Counted from the first letter of the stretch, positions 17,839-26,420 are shown. The stretch: DNA of 37,400 nucleotides from Desulforhopalus vacuolatus (GCF_016918505.1 NZ_JAFFPZ010000027.1:1-37400), one strand, 5' to 3'. Program-made: numbers and translations. The notes: generated by a model not told the origin, from the sequence alone.

Positions 17839-18022
17839 TGATTCGGGCTGAATATCTTCGTTTTCTGCAAAATGTACTTAAAATTGCGAACCTTGTGCTC
17901 CTGAATTTGGACACATCAATCTATGCAAAAACACGTTTGCAATATAACGGCCGGTCACCGGAAAAACAAAGACAGGCAAAAGAATCCAGCCAACAGGAAG
18001 TTCAAACGTGTCTTCCAGAAAA

Positions 18023-20551
18023 TCAGTTCCTCAATCCCCCACGAAATGCCTGAAGAAGCTGCTGAACCTCCTCAGCGGAAGAGCACCGGAGGGCGGCCCC
18101 CGCACACTCCTGTGCATCTTTCAAGGTAAGGGCACGAATCGCCTCTTTCTGCCCGGCGATACCCGGAGTGTTCATGCTCAACTCATCCAGTCCAAGGCCG
18201 ACTAAAAGCGGTGCCGCCTCCTGCATTCCCGCAAAGGCACCGCACATCCCCACATGAATATTTGCCTCATGGGCAGCCTTTACGGTGGCATCTACAGCCC
18301 GTAGAACCGCCGGATGAAATGGGGTTATGAGTCCCGCGACACCTGCATTGCCACGATCCGCAGCGAGAATATACTGGCTGAGATCGTTGGTGCCGATACT
18401 AAAAAAATCCGCCTCGGCGGCCAGTTGATCGGCAAGAATCACTGCGGAAGGCACTTCAATCATCAAACCGACTTTGATGGCTGCATTGCAGGGGATTTTC
18501 TCCTGCTGCAGCTCCTCCATGGCCTCCTGCAGCATGGCTTTCGCCCGGCGAAATTCCCCCGGGGAACCAATCATGGGAAACATGATCTTCAGGTCTCCAT
18601 AATGGGAGGCGCGAAGCAGAGCACGGAGCTGGCGCTTGAAGATTTCTGGATGGGCAAAGGTGAAACGAATACCGCGCCTGCCAAGAAAAGGGTTCTCTTC
18701 GCAGGTGCTGCTCATCCCCGGCAGAGATTTGTCACCGCCAATATCAAGGGTGCGAATAATGAGCGGACGCCCCGCAAGGGCTTCCACCGCTGCACGGTAG
18801 CTCGCACACTGACTGTCTTCGTCCGGTTCACCGCCGCTCTCCTGAAAAAGGAATTCAGTGCGAAAAAGGCCTACCCCCTCCGCACCGCCCGCAAGCGCCC
18901 CGGCAACATCCTGCGGCCCGCCAATATTGGCGGAGATACGCAGAGAATGGTCATCTCGGGTAATGGCCGGCAGCTGCGCACTCTCCCGCAGTCGCTGCAC
19001 CTGCTGCTCTGCAGCGAGCTGGCGTTCTCTGTATTGCGCAGTAGTGGCAGCATCGGGGTGCAGGTGCAACTGACCGGTGCTTCCGTCAAGAATAAGAAGC
19101 TGACCATCTGCAACTCCAGCGCAGAGACCGCGTATCGCCGTAATGGTGGGAAGACCTCTGGCAGCAGCGAGAATGGCCGCATGGGAGGTCACCCCGCCCT
19201 CTTCCATACAGATCCCCAGTGTCTCTGGAGGGAGAGCAACGACTTCGCCGGGACTCAAATCCTTCGCGATAACAATTACCGGTCCCGGCAGCTCCGTCGG
19301 CAGAAGATCGCCGCCGATAAGCCCGCGCAGGACCTTCTGTTGAATATCGACCACATCGGCGGCACGTTCGCGGAGATAACTGTCATCGATATTGCGATAC
19401 CTCTCCACCAGCGCATCTGTAACACTTTGCCATGCGGCTTCGGCAGTCTTGCTCTCTTCCCTGATACGTTTCTTTGTTGCCTCAAGGGTCTCTTCATCCT
19501 GCAGGAGAAGACGGTGAAAATCAAAAATTTCCGCCTGCTGAGGATTACTTTTACCAACAGCAGCCTTCTCCTGTTCCGTAGCGGTAACAGCCTCACGGAG
19601 AGCGACATCAAGGCGGCGGAGTTCCTCTTCCGGGGAATCACTTTTTTCCTTCTTCACCACCAGCGGACCGCTCTTCAGCAGGAAAGCCTCACCAATGGCA
19701 ATTCCGGGGGAGACAGCAATTCCGGAAAGGATTCCCTCTACACTCTCCCCCTGCCCCCCGGCGTTCACCGCCGTCGGAGAAGTCTGCACAGGCGCCTGCA
19801 GAGGCTGTACGTCCTTTTCGCCAAACTGATCCTCGTGAAGAAGGCGAATCGCGGCAAGGGCCTCCGCGGCATCGCTCCCGGTTGCAATAATGTGAATCGT
19901 CTCACCTTTTTTTACCGCAAGTCCGGTCACCTGATTGATACTTTTAGCATTGGCATGTTTTCCGGCCTTCTCCAGCTGAATTTCTGCCTGAAATTTCCCC
20001 GCACAGCCCACAAATCGCGCGGCGGGACGGGCGTGCAGCCCATTTTCATTGGTAATAACCAGATCGAGAGTAAGCCCGTCCTCCTCCTCCTTGAGAGGCG
20101 CGCCCTGCACCCCGGGTGCTGCCTCCTCATCATTCAGCCCCAACTGGCTGCGCTTCATGGCCAGAGCCCCTTCCGCCTCCCGCGCCACGCTCTCCAGATC
20201 AGCACCAAGGGAGGCCTGAATTGCAGCGGCAAGCGCCCCCTCCACGATGGGGGCAGCGCAGAGGCGCACATTTTCGGCCACCTCAGGGTCAATAAAATCA
20301 AGGGCAGTCTCCGCAGAAAGGAGCGCGGAGCCGAGATCCATCAGCACCAGCACCCCTTCTTCCCCTGCAACCCTCGTAATTGCCTCCATTACCTGCATGG
20401 GATCTGTGCCAATGGGATTGCTCTCATCATCGAGTCCACCGACATAAGCGATATTCTCTCTCGCTTCGGGGCTGCTCACCATCTGTTCAATAAGCGCCTG
20501 AATCCCCGCTGCCAGTTCCCTGCTGTGGGAGACAATTACGATTCCAATCAT
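18023..20551 (-). CDS. dhaM: DhaM: EIIA-HPr-full-length Enzyme I fusion phosphotransferase
   Basis: Phosphoryl donor for dihydroxyacetone kinase, 842 residues. The start is set by AGGAGG a few bases upstream of the ATG at 20551; a longer ORF start inside dhaL is rejected. Domains in order: a mannose-type EIIA with VIVSHS and phospho-His9 (1-about 135); HPr with NGLHARPAARF and His173 (about 160-245); and Enzyme I (about 272-842) with GGVTSHAAI and His457, the NPFLGRRGIRF segment, GTNDLSQYILAADR and GMCG with Cys770. E. coli DhaM has a truncated EI-like end. Here the C-terminal PEP-binding domain looks complete, so the protein may take phosphate directly from PEP and carry it through three histidines to DhaL-bound ADP. 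It is last in the dhaK-dhaL-dhaM operon, 2 bases after dhaL. Confidence 0.93.
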   Translation of the reverse strand: MIGIVIVSHSRELAAGIQALIEQMVSSPEARENIAYVGGLDDESNPIGTDPMQVMEAITRVAGEEGVLVLMDLGSALLSAETALDFIDPEVAENVRLCAAPIVEGALAAAIQASLGADLESVAREAEGALAMKRSQLGLNDEEAAPGVQGAPLKEEEDGLTLDLVITNENGLHARPAARFVGCAGKFQAEIQLEKAGKHANAKSINQVTGLAVKKGETIHIIATGSDAAEALAAIRLLHEDQFGEKDVQPLQAPVQTSPTAVNAGGQGESVEGILSGIAVSPGIAIGEAFLLKSGPLVVKKEKSDSPEEELRRLDVALREAVTATEQEKAAVGKSNPQQAEIFDFHRLLLQDEETLEATKKRIREESKTAEAAWQSVTDALVERYRNIDDSYLRERAADVVDIQQKVLRGLIGGDLLPTELPGPVIVIAKDLSPGEVVALPPETLGICMEEGGVTSHAAILAAARGLPTITAIRGLCAGVADGQLLILDGSTGQLHLHPDAATTAQYRERQLAAEQQVQRLRESAQLPAITRDDHSLRISANIGGPQDVAGALAGGAEGVGLFRTEFLFQESGGEPDEDSQCASYRAAVEALAGRPLIIRTLDIGGDKSLPGMSSTCEENPFLGRRGIRFTFAHPEIFKRQLRALLRASHYGDLKIMFPMIGSPGEFRRAKAMLQEAMEELQQEKIPCNAAIKVGLMIEVPSAVILADQLAAEADFFSIGTNDLSQYILAADRGNAGVAGLITPFHPAVLRAVDATVKAAHEANIHVGMCGAFAGMQEAAPLLVGLGLDELSMNTPGIAGQKEAIRALTLKDAQECAGAALRCSSAEEVQQLLQAFRGGLRN

Positions 20552-20553
20552 TT

Positions 20554-21180
20554 TCAGCCTCCTTTTATCGTATCGCGAAGTGCCGCAAGCAGCAGCGTTG
20601 AAGACGCGGCCCCGGGGTCGATATGGCCAATACTGCGCTCCCCGAGATAACTGGCCCGGCCCTTCCTCGCCTGCATCGGCGCAGTGGCATCCCTCGCCTC
20701 TTCGGCCGTGGCAACGCACATTTCTAAGAATGCAAGGGGCTCCAGCCCCCTGTTGGCGTCAGCCACTTCCACCACCGGTGCCCAGACATCAAACATGGTT
20801 TTATCCCCGGCAACAGCCTTTCCACGCTGCACGATACCATCACGGCCGCTTTGGAAAAGCGTGCAGAGGTCATCACTGCCGAGCTCCGTTTTTCCCGCAA
20901 GGGCCTGACCCGCTTTCATGAAAACGGTCCCATAGAGGGGGCCACTCGCCCCGCCCACGCTCGACATGAGCGTCATGCCGGTAGTTTTCAGGATGGTACC
21001 GATATCTTTCCCCGCCAGCTCGGGAAGTTTGTCCTTCACTTTGCTGAAGCCGCGGTTCATATTGATTCCGTGGTCGGCATCGCCGATGGCCGCATCAAGA
21101 TCGGTAAGGAATTCCTTATTCTCCGCCATCACGGTGGCGGAGAGTTCCAGCCAGGCAAGAACCTGTTCTTCTGTGATCAT
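20554..21180 (-). CDS. dhaL: DhaL: ADP-binding subunit of dihydroxyacetone kinase
   Basis: The 208-residue helical-barrel subunit holds ADP and two metal ions. Asp29, Asp34 and Asp36 in LDAAIGDADHG match the family metal ligands. TLMSSVGGASGPLYGT is the nucleotide-binding loop, and ASYLGERSIGHIDPGA lies near the C-terminus. ADP stays bound and is rephosphorylated by the EIIA domain of DhaM, then passes phosphate to dihydroxyacetone on DhaK. The ribosome site of dhaM lies inside the last codons of this gene, so the two are coupled. The length is normal for the family. Confidence 0.95.
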   Translation of the reverse strand: MITEEQVLAWLELSATVMAENKEFLTDLDAAIGDADHGINMNRGFSKVKDKLPELAGKDIGTILKTTGMTLMSSVGGASGPLYGTVFMKAGQALAGKTELGSDDLCTLFQSGRDGIVQRGKAVAGDKTMFDVWAPVVEVADANRGLEPLAFLEMCVATAEEARDATAPMQARKGRASYLGERSIGHIDPGAASSTLLLAALRDTIKGG

Positions 21181-21195
21181 AGTTATATTCCTTTG

Positions 21196-22257
21196 TTATC
21201 CGAGTTGCAGGCCGGGGGTCCGAACCGGAGCATCCCAGTATTGAAGAATCTCGGCATCGGCTTTGAGCAGCGTAATGGAAAAGCCCTGCATCTCCAGCGA
21301 GGTGATATAGGGGCCGACAAGGCTGCGGACAATCTTGATCTTCCGCCCTTTACAGATTTCTGCCAGTTTGCGATAGACCACATAAAGCTCTGACAACGGA
21401 GTGCCACCCATGCTGTTGACGAGAACAATCATCTCATCCCCCTCATTAAAATCTTTATCAACGAGGGTTTTTTCCACCCAGTCGCCCGCCCCTCTGTCCC
21501 ACTCCCGCAGAGTACGGCTGTAGCCTTTGTCGTCCAGAATGGTGGTGGTGAGGATTTCAGTAATTTCATCGGCACGCTTGAACGGCATCCGTTTAATCCC
21601 GGGTTCACCGTGAATACCAATACCAATCTCCATCTCATCATCCGCCAGTTGAAAGGTGGGCTTGCCCGCAGCGGGAACGGTACACGAGGTAAGCGCCATG
21701 CCCAGACTGCGTCCATTCAGATTCACCTTGCGGGCAAGGCTGGCACAGGTATCAAGATCGCATCCAGCTTCTGCCGCCGCTCCGACAATTTTTTCCATGA
21801 GCACGGTGAGACCGACACCCCGCCGCCCTGCAGTGTAGAGACTGTCCTTCACGGCCACATCATCATCCACAAGAATGGCCTGCACGGCGATGTTTTCCCC
21901 TGCAACAAGCTCCACTGCCGTTTCAAAGTTCATCACATCACCGGTGTAGTTCTTCACGAGGAAAAGAACCCCTTTACCACTCTCCGCAACCTTTGCACAC
22001 TCATACATCTGGTCGGGAGTGGGAGAGGTGAACATCTCACCGGGGCAGGCACCATCAAGCATCCCGGTACCGACAAAACCACCGTGGAGCGGTTCATGCC
22101 CGCTGCCTCCACCGGAAATGACTGCCACCTTGTTTCCCTTATGCGCCCGGACGATGTAGTGAGGATCAATATTAACCTTTAACTCGGGATGCGCGGCAGC
22201 CATCCCTTCAAGGGTTTCTACGATTACCCTGTCGACATCATTGATGATTTTTTTCAT
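21196..22257 (-). CDS. dhaK: DhaK: dihydroxyacetone-binding kinase subunit
   Basis: A 353-residue cytoplasmic subunit that binds dihydroxyacetone covalently as a hemiaminal through His216 in GIGIHGEPG. His54 in [12 protein letters not shown] corresponds to the second active-site histidine. ATG 22257 has AAAGGA upstream and the expected family start [10 protein letters not shown]. The longer ORF start at 22314 adds residues outside the family. It is the first gene of the operon. No DhaR regulator, glycerol dehydrogenase or aldolase lies next to it, so the source of dihydroxyacetone is not shown by the neighbourhood. Confidence 0.95.
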   Translation of the reverse strand: MKKIINDVDRVIVETLEGMAAAHPELKVNIDPHYIVRAHKGNKVAVISGGGSGHEPLHGGFVGTGMLDGACPGEMFTSPTPDQMYECAKVAESGKGVLFLVKNYTGDVMNFETAVELVAGENIAVQAILVDDDVAVKDSLYTAGRRGVGLTVLMEKIVGAAAEAGCDLDTCASLARKVNLNGRSLGMALTSCTVPAAGKPTFQLADDEMEIGIGIHGEPGIKRMPFKRADEITEILTTTILDDKGYSRTLREWDRGAGDWVEKTLVDKDFNEGDEMIVLVNSMGGTPLSELYVVYRKLAEICKGRKIKIVRSLVGPYITSLEMQGFSITLLKADAEILQYWDAPVRTPGLQLG

Positions 22258-22810
22258 AAGGCTTTCCTTTTGTTGATGATGAGTCTTTGCCCGCAGAGGA
22301 GCCCGTAACAGCATGGAAGACCTTTAAAAATTAAGCCCTTTTCCTCCTGCAGGCAAGACAAAGACAAAAAGGGAGAAAGGAGGCAGGAGACAGGAGGCAG
22401 GAAAAAACCGGGCAACAAAACCCGATGACGTCCGTTGTGGGATGAAATGCCTGTTATGCTAAAGACGCCCAAATTGGTCGTCTCTACAAAGACCTTTTGC
22501 TTTTCCCGTCTTCCTGCTTCCCTTCTCCTGAATGCGAAAATCAGAGAAATTGGGACCAGAGCAGTCAGCAAACCGACCACGTTTTATTCTTGCACTGCCC
22601 GCTGCGAATGTTACTCTTTCCAGATGCCCGAACGACCACGAAGAGTCATCCCCGAGCCCCGGCAGATTTCAGGAAGAAATCGGCAAGATGCCTGGCCCCC
22701 GGGAATTTCCCAATCAGGCCAGTCGGCCCGGAAAGGGAGGTAGAGGCTTCAGCGTGAAACCATGGTTTATCCCTTTTTTCCTCATTATATCCTGCCAATA
22801 AAGAAGAGTT
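22258..22810. other. Divergent intergenic region between dhaK and the MFS gene
   Basis: It holds a purine tract of the heptad family (about 22365-22402), the CCCAAATTGGTCGTCTC palindromic module (about 22467-22485) and a following pyrimidine tract (to about 22530). The remaining 280 bases before the MFS gene carry no recognisable gene or repeat. Promoters for both flanking genes must lie here, but I cannot point to convincing boxes. Confidence 0.55.
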
Positions 22811-24028
22811 ATGACGTCCTCCAAACACATTTCTGAAACACCCGGGTCAGTCGCCGGACAGACCCCTGAAACAGCCACTGAGGCAGCCTCTCCGCGTCGA
22901 ATTCTGACCGTTTCCGGAGGCCATTTCGTCCATGACACCTACTCAAGCTTTCTGCCCACTTTTTTGCCGCTGATCATTGAACGGTCTTCCATTTCCATGG
23001 CTCTGGCAGGACTGCTGACCGTCTTTTTCCGTGCAAGCTCACTGGCCAATCCTTTTCTGGGTATTCTGGCTGACCGAAAGGATCTCCGCTATCTGTTCGC
23101 GGCCTGTCCCGGAATTACCGCCATCTTCTTCAGTATGCTGGGGCTGTCGAGCAGTTATCCTCTCCTCTGCCTGATGCTCCTTGCAGCCGGATTCAGTGCT
23201 TCCGTGTTCCATGTTGTCGGACCCGTGTTCATCACCCGCTTTTCAGGAACACGGCTCGGACGCGGAATGAGCTGGTGGATGGTTGCAGGAGAGCTTGGCC
23301 GGAGTCTGGGCCCTGTACTGGCAGCGACTACAATTAAATTTCTTGGCTTTGAAAATACCTGGGTCCTTATGGTTTTCGGTATCAGCGCCTCTGTGGTTTT
23401 GTTCTTCCAGATACGTGATGTGCCCAAAATCACCCGCCACAAAAGCCAGATGCCAACAATGACTGAAGCATGGAAAGAGCTTATGCCTGTCATGCTGCCC
23501 ATAACCGGGCTGCTGGTCTCAAGAGCCTGTCTGGTAGGAATCCTGAGCGGGTACCTTCCCGCCTACCTCGTTATAAGCAAAGGAGAAAGTGTCTGGCTCG
23601 GCGGCATGGCTCTTGCTTTCTTTGAACTTTTGGGGACTGCAGGGACATTTGCTGGCGGCTCACTCAGCGATTTTATCGGCAGGAAAAAAGTGCTCTATGC
23701 AGGGATGCTTACAGGGCCTGTTGCAATGCTCGGCCTTGTGTATGCCTCTGGCTGGCAGATGATTCCCTGGCTCGCGGTCATTGCGTTTTTTGGTTTTGCG
23801 GGCTCCCCCGTACTGCTTGCCGTAGTGCAGGAGCATGCAGGGAAAAACCGTGGTGCAGCAAATGGTCTGTATATGTGCTTCAACTTCGTAACCAATGCAC
23901 TGATTATTCTTTTCATCGGGGCACTCCAGGACCTGTACGGATTTGACGTTACGTTAATAGCAGCAGCCGGACTTGCCCTTATTGGTATTCCCTCTATTAT
24001 GGCTCTGCCCAAAAAACAAATTATCTAA
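22811..24028 (+). CDS. MFS transporter, fosmidomycin-resistance (Fsr)-like
   Basis: An inner-membrane transporter of 405 residues with about twelve membrane segments after a hydrophilic 35-residue N-terminal tail. Its first segment region, SGGHFVHDTYSSFLPTFLPL, and the later SVFHVVGPVFITRFSG resemble the Fsr branch of the major facilitator superfamily. An MFS loop is seen at GILADRKDLR and again at SLSDFIGRKK between the halves. A weak AAGAAGAG precedes the ATG. The physiological substrate is not predictable; Fsr homologues are usually efflux pumps for small molecules. It is transcribed alone. Confidence 0.85.
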   Translation: MTSSKHISETPGSVAGQTPETATEAASPRRILTVSGGHFVHDTYSSFLPTFLPLIIERSSISMALAGLLTVFFRASSLANPFLGILADRKDLRYLFAACPGITAIFFSMLGLSSSYPLLCLMLLAAGFSASVFHVVGPVFITRFSGTRLGRGMSWWMVAGELGRSLGPVLAATTIKFLGFENTWVLMVFGISASVVLFFQIRDVPKITRHKSQMPTMTEAWKELMPVMLPITGLLVSRACLVGILSGYLPAYLVISKGESVWLGGMALAFFELLGTAGTFAGGSLSDFIGRKKVLYAGMLTGPVAMLGLVYASGWQMIPWLAVIAFFGFAGSPVLLAVVQEHAGKNRGAANGLYMCFNFVTNALIILFIGALQDLYGFDVTLIAAAGLALIGIPSIMALPKKQII

Positions 24029-24092
24029 ATCTGGGCTTCAGCAGGCGTCTAAGAAAAAGGAAACAGGAAGAGCATGTATCGGAGGAATTTAA

Positions 24093-24220
24093 TTCAGCAC
24101 AGGAATCCTTATATTCTCCCCAATTATCCATCCTTTTTGCCTTGTCATTGTGGATAATGACGTTGTCAGGACAGGAGATTATGTGCCTGCCCCATATTCA
24201 TTTTGAAAAAGGAACTTGTT
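24093..24220 (+). promoter_or_regulatory. Conserved leader of EF-hand gene 1
   Basis: These 128 bases match 25031-25158 with only five substitutions and no gap. They contain the inverted repeat ATTATCCA (24123-24130) / TGGATAAT (24151-24158) and end in the AAAAAGGA ribosome site. The leader is better conserved between the copies than the coding regions, which suggests a shared regulatory function or recent exchange. Confidence 0.55.
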
Positions 24221-24496
24221 ATGAAAAAAATCATTGCACTTGTTTTCGCTCTCGCACTTATTGGAGCTTCAGTAACCGCCTTTGCTTCAAACGACGACCG
24301 TGGCCCTCGTGGTCAGCCCCCCACTTTTGCTCAGCTGGACGCGAACTCTGACGGCTATCTCAGTAAAGATGAAGTTAAAGGCCCCCTCGCTAAAGATTTC
24401 GATAAATTTGACGCCGATGGTGATGGCTTTTTGGCTGAGGAAGAACTGCCCGAACCGAGACAAGGACAAGGCCAGCAAAAACAAGGCTCCATGTAA
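24221..24496 (+). CDS. Small secreted EF-hand protein 1
   Basis: A 91-residue protein. The start at 24221 follows AAAAAGGA. A signal peptide ends near AFA-SND (about residue 23), so export to the periplasm or outside is expected. Two EF-hand loops follow with good ligand spacing: D40-N42-D44-Y46-S48-E51, and D64-D66-D68-F70-A72-E75. They are joined by KGPLAKDFDKF. The tail is rich in Gln and Gly. It probably binds calcium as a buffer or sensor. It is a paralogue of the protein encoded at 25159-25455, with which it shares leader and downstream sequence. Confidence 0.8.
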   Translation: MKKIIALVFALALIGASVTAFASNDDRGPRGQPPTFAQLDANSDGYLSKDEVKGPLAKDFDKFDADGDGFLAEEELPEPRQGQGQQKQGSM

Positions 24497-24506
24497 CACT
24501 CTTTCC

Positions 24507-24548
24507 TGTTCGGCAGACACTCCTGCCTGTCGAACAACTCTATTTTTA
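24507..24548 (+). terminator. Putative terminator hairpin after EF-hand gene 1
   Basis: TGTTCGGCAG (24507-24516) pairs with CTGTCGAACA (24527-24536) at 9 of 10 positions, and ATTTTT follows after six bases. A hairpin of the same length is found at 25630-25659. Confidence 0.5.
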
Positions 24549-24625
24549 CTGATGGGTGCCTTGATCAGAGAACGCGACTGCGTGGACATTTTTTTGGTGA
24601 TTACGAAGGGATAAACAGGATGTAA
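24543..24625. repeat. 83-bp repeat (AACGCGACTGCGTGG family), copy 1
   Basis: This segment recurs almost unchanged at 25737-25819 and in reverse complement, diverged, at about 26078-26140. A fragment lies near 7502-7520. Its core is AACGCGACTGCGTGGACATT, followed by a T-run and GGGATAAACAGGATGTAA. Confidence 0.7.
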
Positions 24626-24640
24626 AATTTATCTCAATGG

Positions 24641-24870
24641 TGGATAACGGCGGGATTGCATCACCATTGGAGGGAAATCGGCACGGCGGTGGTTTCCCGC
24701 GATGTTGTTCTGTAGACAAGGCATGCCTTGTCTCTACGGTGGCGGGAATTAGCGAAATGGTAATTATTACCGATAATCTGTGAAATGATACACGCCATGG
24801 CTGTCACTACGGGGGGTTAACGGTGACATTGCATCTGGATCTGCACAATCAATATCCGTAAAATAAAACT
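24641..24870. repeat. Reverse-oriented copy of the palindrome-bearing 171-bp element
   Basis: The segment holds the 20-bp palindrome AGACAAGGCATGCCTTGTCT at 24714-24733. Its surroundings are the reverse complement of the tandem units at 35469-35815 (shared GGTAATTATTACCGATAATC). It then joins a block that matches the reverse complement of 847-925. Confidence 0.7.
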
Positions 24871-24884
24871 CTAACATCGTAGAG

Positions 24885-25030
24885 ATACCCAAATTGGTCG
24901 TCTTTACAAAGACCTTTTGTTTTTTCCTGTCTCCTGTCTCCCTTCTCCCTTCTCCCTTTTTCTTTCTCTCTTCTCCCTTTTTCTTTCTCCCTGCCTTTGA
25001 ATCCGCCAATACAAAATGTAAATGGTATTA
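24885..25030. repeat. Heptad pyrimidine module with CCCAAATTGGTCGTC start
   Basis: The order is CCCAAATTGGTCGTC, AAGACCTTTTG, repeated TGTCTCC / TTCTCCC heptads, then TTTGAATCCGCCAATACAAA. The same order occurs at 26203-26318 and 30616-30721, and in reverse at 35200-35318. Confidence 0.75.
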
Positions 25031-25158
25031 TTCAGCACAGGAATCCTTATATTCTCCCCAATTATCCATCCTTCTTGCCTTGTCATTGTGGATAATCACG
25101 TCGTCAGGACAGGAGATTATGTGCCTGCCCCATATTCACTTTGAAAAAGGAAATTGTT
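25031..25158 (+). promoter_or_regulatory. Conserved leader of EF-hand gene 2
   Basis: Second copy of the 128-base leader, with ATTATCCA at 25061-25068, TGGATAAT at 25089-25096 and the same AAAAAGGA ribosome site. The inverted repeat and its spacing are fully preserved. Confidence 0.55.
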
Positions 25159-25455
25159 ATGAAAAGAATCACTGTGCTTGCTTTCGCGCTCGCATTTGCA
25201 GGGGCGTCATTAACTTCTTGTGCTTCAAACAACAATAACGGTGGTTCTCGTGGTGGGCAGCAGCAACAGCAGCAACCCCCCTCTTTTGATGAGCTGGACA
25301 CAAACTCAGACGGCCACATCAGTAAAGATGAAGCCAAAGGCCCCCTCGCCAAAGATTTCGATAAATTGGACGCTAATGGTGATGGCGTGTTGACTGAGGA
25401 CGAACTGCCCACACAGAAACAAGGGCAGGGCCAGCAAAGACAAGGCCGCATGTAA
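25159..25455 (+). CDS. Small EF-hand lipoprotein 2
   Basis: A 98-residue paralogue of EF-hand protein 1. The signal sequence ends in the lipobox LTSC (Cys21), so unlike its sister it should be lipid-anchored. A low-complexity Asn/Gly/Gln linker (about 24-40) precedes two EF-hand loops: D47-N49-D51-H53-S55-E58, and D71-N73-D75-V77-T79-E82. Calcium binding at the cell envelope is likely. The lipidation difference between two adjacent paralogues suggests they act at different places. The gene lies in a duplicated block that includes the leader and the downstream hairpin. Confidence 0.8.
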   Translation: MKRITVLAFALAFAGASLTSCASNNNNGGSRGGQQQQQQPPSFDELDTNSDGHISKDEAKGPLAKDFDKLDANGDGVLTEDELPTQKQGQGQQRQGRM

Positions 25456-25472
25456 CAGTCTTTTCCTGGGAA

Positions 25473-25621
25473 CCTTGAATAATCAGTCTTTCGCCCATCT
25501 TCTTCGTTACAGTCAAAAATTTATCCTCGCAGGTAAGCGCCAGACTCCGATATCAAACATATAGCTCCGGTAAATTTTCTCCTGTGCCTTGAATATGAAC
25601 GAAATACAAGATTATTCAAGG
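25473..25621. mobile_element. MITE-like element with 12-bp terminal inverted repeats
   Basis: CCTTGAATAATC (25473-25484) and GATTATTCAAGG (25610-25621) are perfect inverted ends, and similarity extends inward imperfectly for about 35 bases. In EF-hand copy 1 the corresponding place (around 24500-24507) has no such element, while flanks on both sides match, so this is an insertion. It encodes nothing. A related right end is seen at about 26318-26352. Confidence 0.6.
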
Positions 25622-25629
25622 CACCCTTC

Positions 25630-25659
25630 TGTTCGGTAGACATTCCTGCCTGTCGAACA
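25630..25659 (+). terminator. Second copy of the EF-hand downstream hairpin
   Basis: TGTTCGGTAG pairs with CTGTCGAACA, and a T-rich stretch follows after 20 bases. It has been pushed away from its gene by the inserted MITE-like element, so its terminator role here is doubtful. Confidence 0.4.
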
Positions 25660-25736
25660 ACTCTTTATCCCAATTATATTTTTACTGACAGACGGAACCA
25701 CGAATGGACACGAATTTTCACTAATAGCAATTACAT

Positions 25737-25819
25737 TTTTTACTGATGGGTGGCTGGATCAGAGAACGCGACTGCGTGGACATTTTTTTGGTGATTACGA
25801 AGGGATAAACAGGATGTAA
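25737..25819. repeat. 83-bp repeat (AACGCGACTGCGTGG family), copy 2
   Basis: Same length and nearly the same sequence as 24543-24625. It is part of the duplicated EF-hand block. Confidence 0.7.
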
Positions 25820-25820
25820 T

Positions 25821-26071
25821 ACCATTCCTATTAAGTTGTGACTATACTAAATGCCATTTTCACTTTCTATTGGCGAATTCAAAGGCAGGGGGATGGGAGA
25901 CAGGAGAAAGGAGACGGGAGACAGGGAAAAGCAAAAGACGGAACAGCGAAAAACTTTTTGCCAACGAATAAAAGCTCTAATCATGCGAATAAAGGCAAAA
26001 AACTTTAAGAAGTTACGCTTTTATAAAAAATGCCCTTTTTCGCATGATTAGACCATGTCTATTAAGTTATG
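25821..26071. repeat. Repeat block flanked by 20-bp direct repeats, with a 14-bp hairpin
   Basis: ACCATTCCTATTAAGTTGTG (25821-25840) and ACCATGTCTATTAAGTTATG (26052-26071) match at 17 of 20 positions. Between them lie a purine heptad tract, the GGAACAGCGAAAAACTTTTT module (shared with about 27075-27160 and 29928-30015) and the perfect inverted repeat TCTAATCATGCGAA (25976-25989) / TTCGCATGATTAGA (26039-26052). No coding function. Confidence 0.6.
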
Positions 26072-26075
26072 CTCG

Positions 26076-26318
26076 TTTTACATCCTGTTTATCCATTCGT
26101 AATAGCCAAAAAAGATTTCCACGCAGTTGCGTTCTCTGGTTAATACAAAATGTAAATGGTATAAAATTGATCTTTTTGTAGAAACGCCCGTTGTGCTGGA
26201 GACGCCCAAATTGGTCGTCTCTACAAAGACCTTTTGCTTTTTCCTGTCTCCTGTCTCCTGTCTCCCTTCTCCCTTTTTCTTTCTTCCTGCTTTTGAATCC
26301 GCCAATACAAAATGTAAA
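26076..26318. repeat. Composite of reverse 83-bp repeat and pyrimidine module
   Basis: A reversed, diverged copy of the 83-bp repeat (about 26078-26140) is followed by ACAAAATGTAAATGG, CCCGTTGTGCTGGAGACG, the CCCAAATTGGTCGTCTC palindromic module and a pyrimidine heptad tract that ends in TTTGAATCCGCCAATACAAA. Confidence 0.65.
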
Positions 26319-26340
26319 ATATGAACGAGATCCCAGGTTC

Positions 26341-26420
26341 TTCAAGGTACCCGGAATTATTTTGAACTGGTATTATACCCTGAATGGACAGTGCCCTGTT
26401 CTACCTGGGGGTACCTTGAA
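26341..26420. repeat. 12-bp perfect inverted repeat upstream of the DedA gene
   Basis: TTCAAGGTACCC (26341-26352) and GGGTACCTTGAA (26409-26420) face each other across 56 bases. The sequence leading to the left arm resembles the right end of the MITE-like element at 25588-25621, so these may be ends of related elements. Confidence 0.5.

Noticed and set aside
18314-20650. 778-codon ORF on the plus strand opposite dhaM
   Set aside because: It is antisense to a gene with complete PTS motifs. Its translation is low in structure and has no family resemblance, so it is a product of GC-rich codon bias.
24142-24351. Overlapping ORFs in the EF-hand leaders
   Set aside because: They run out of phase into the EF-hand genes, and the frame with signal peptide and calcium-binding loops is clearly the coding one.
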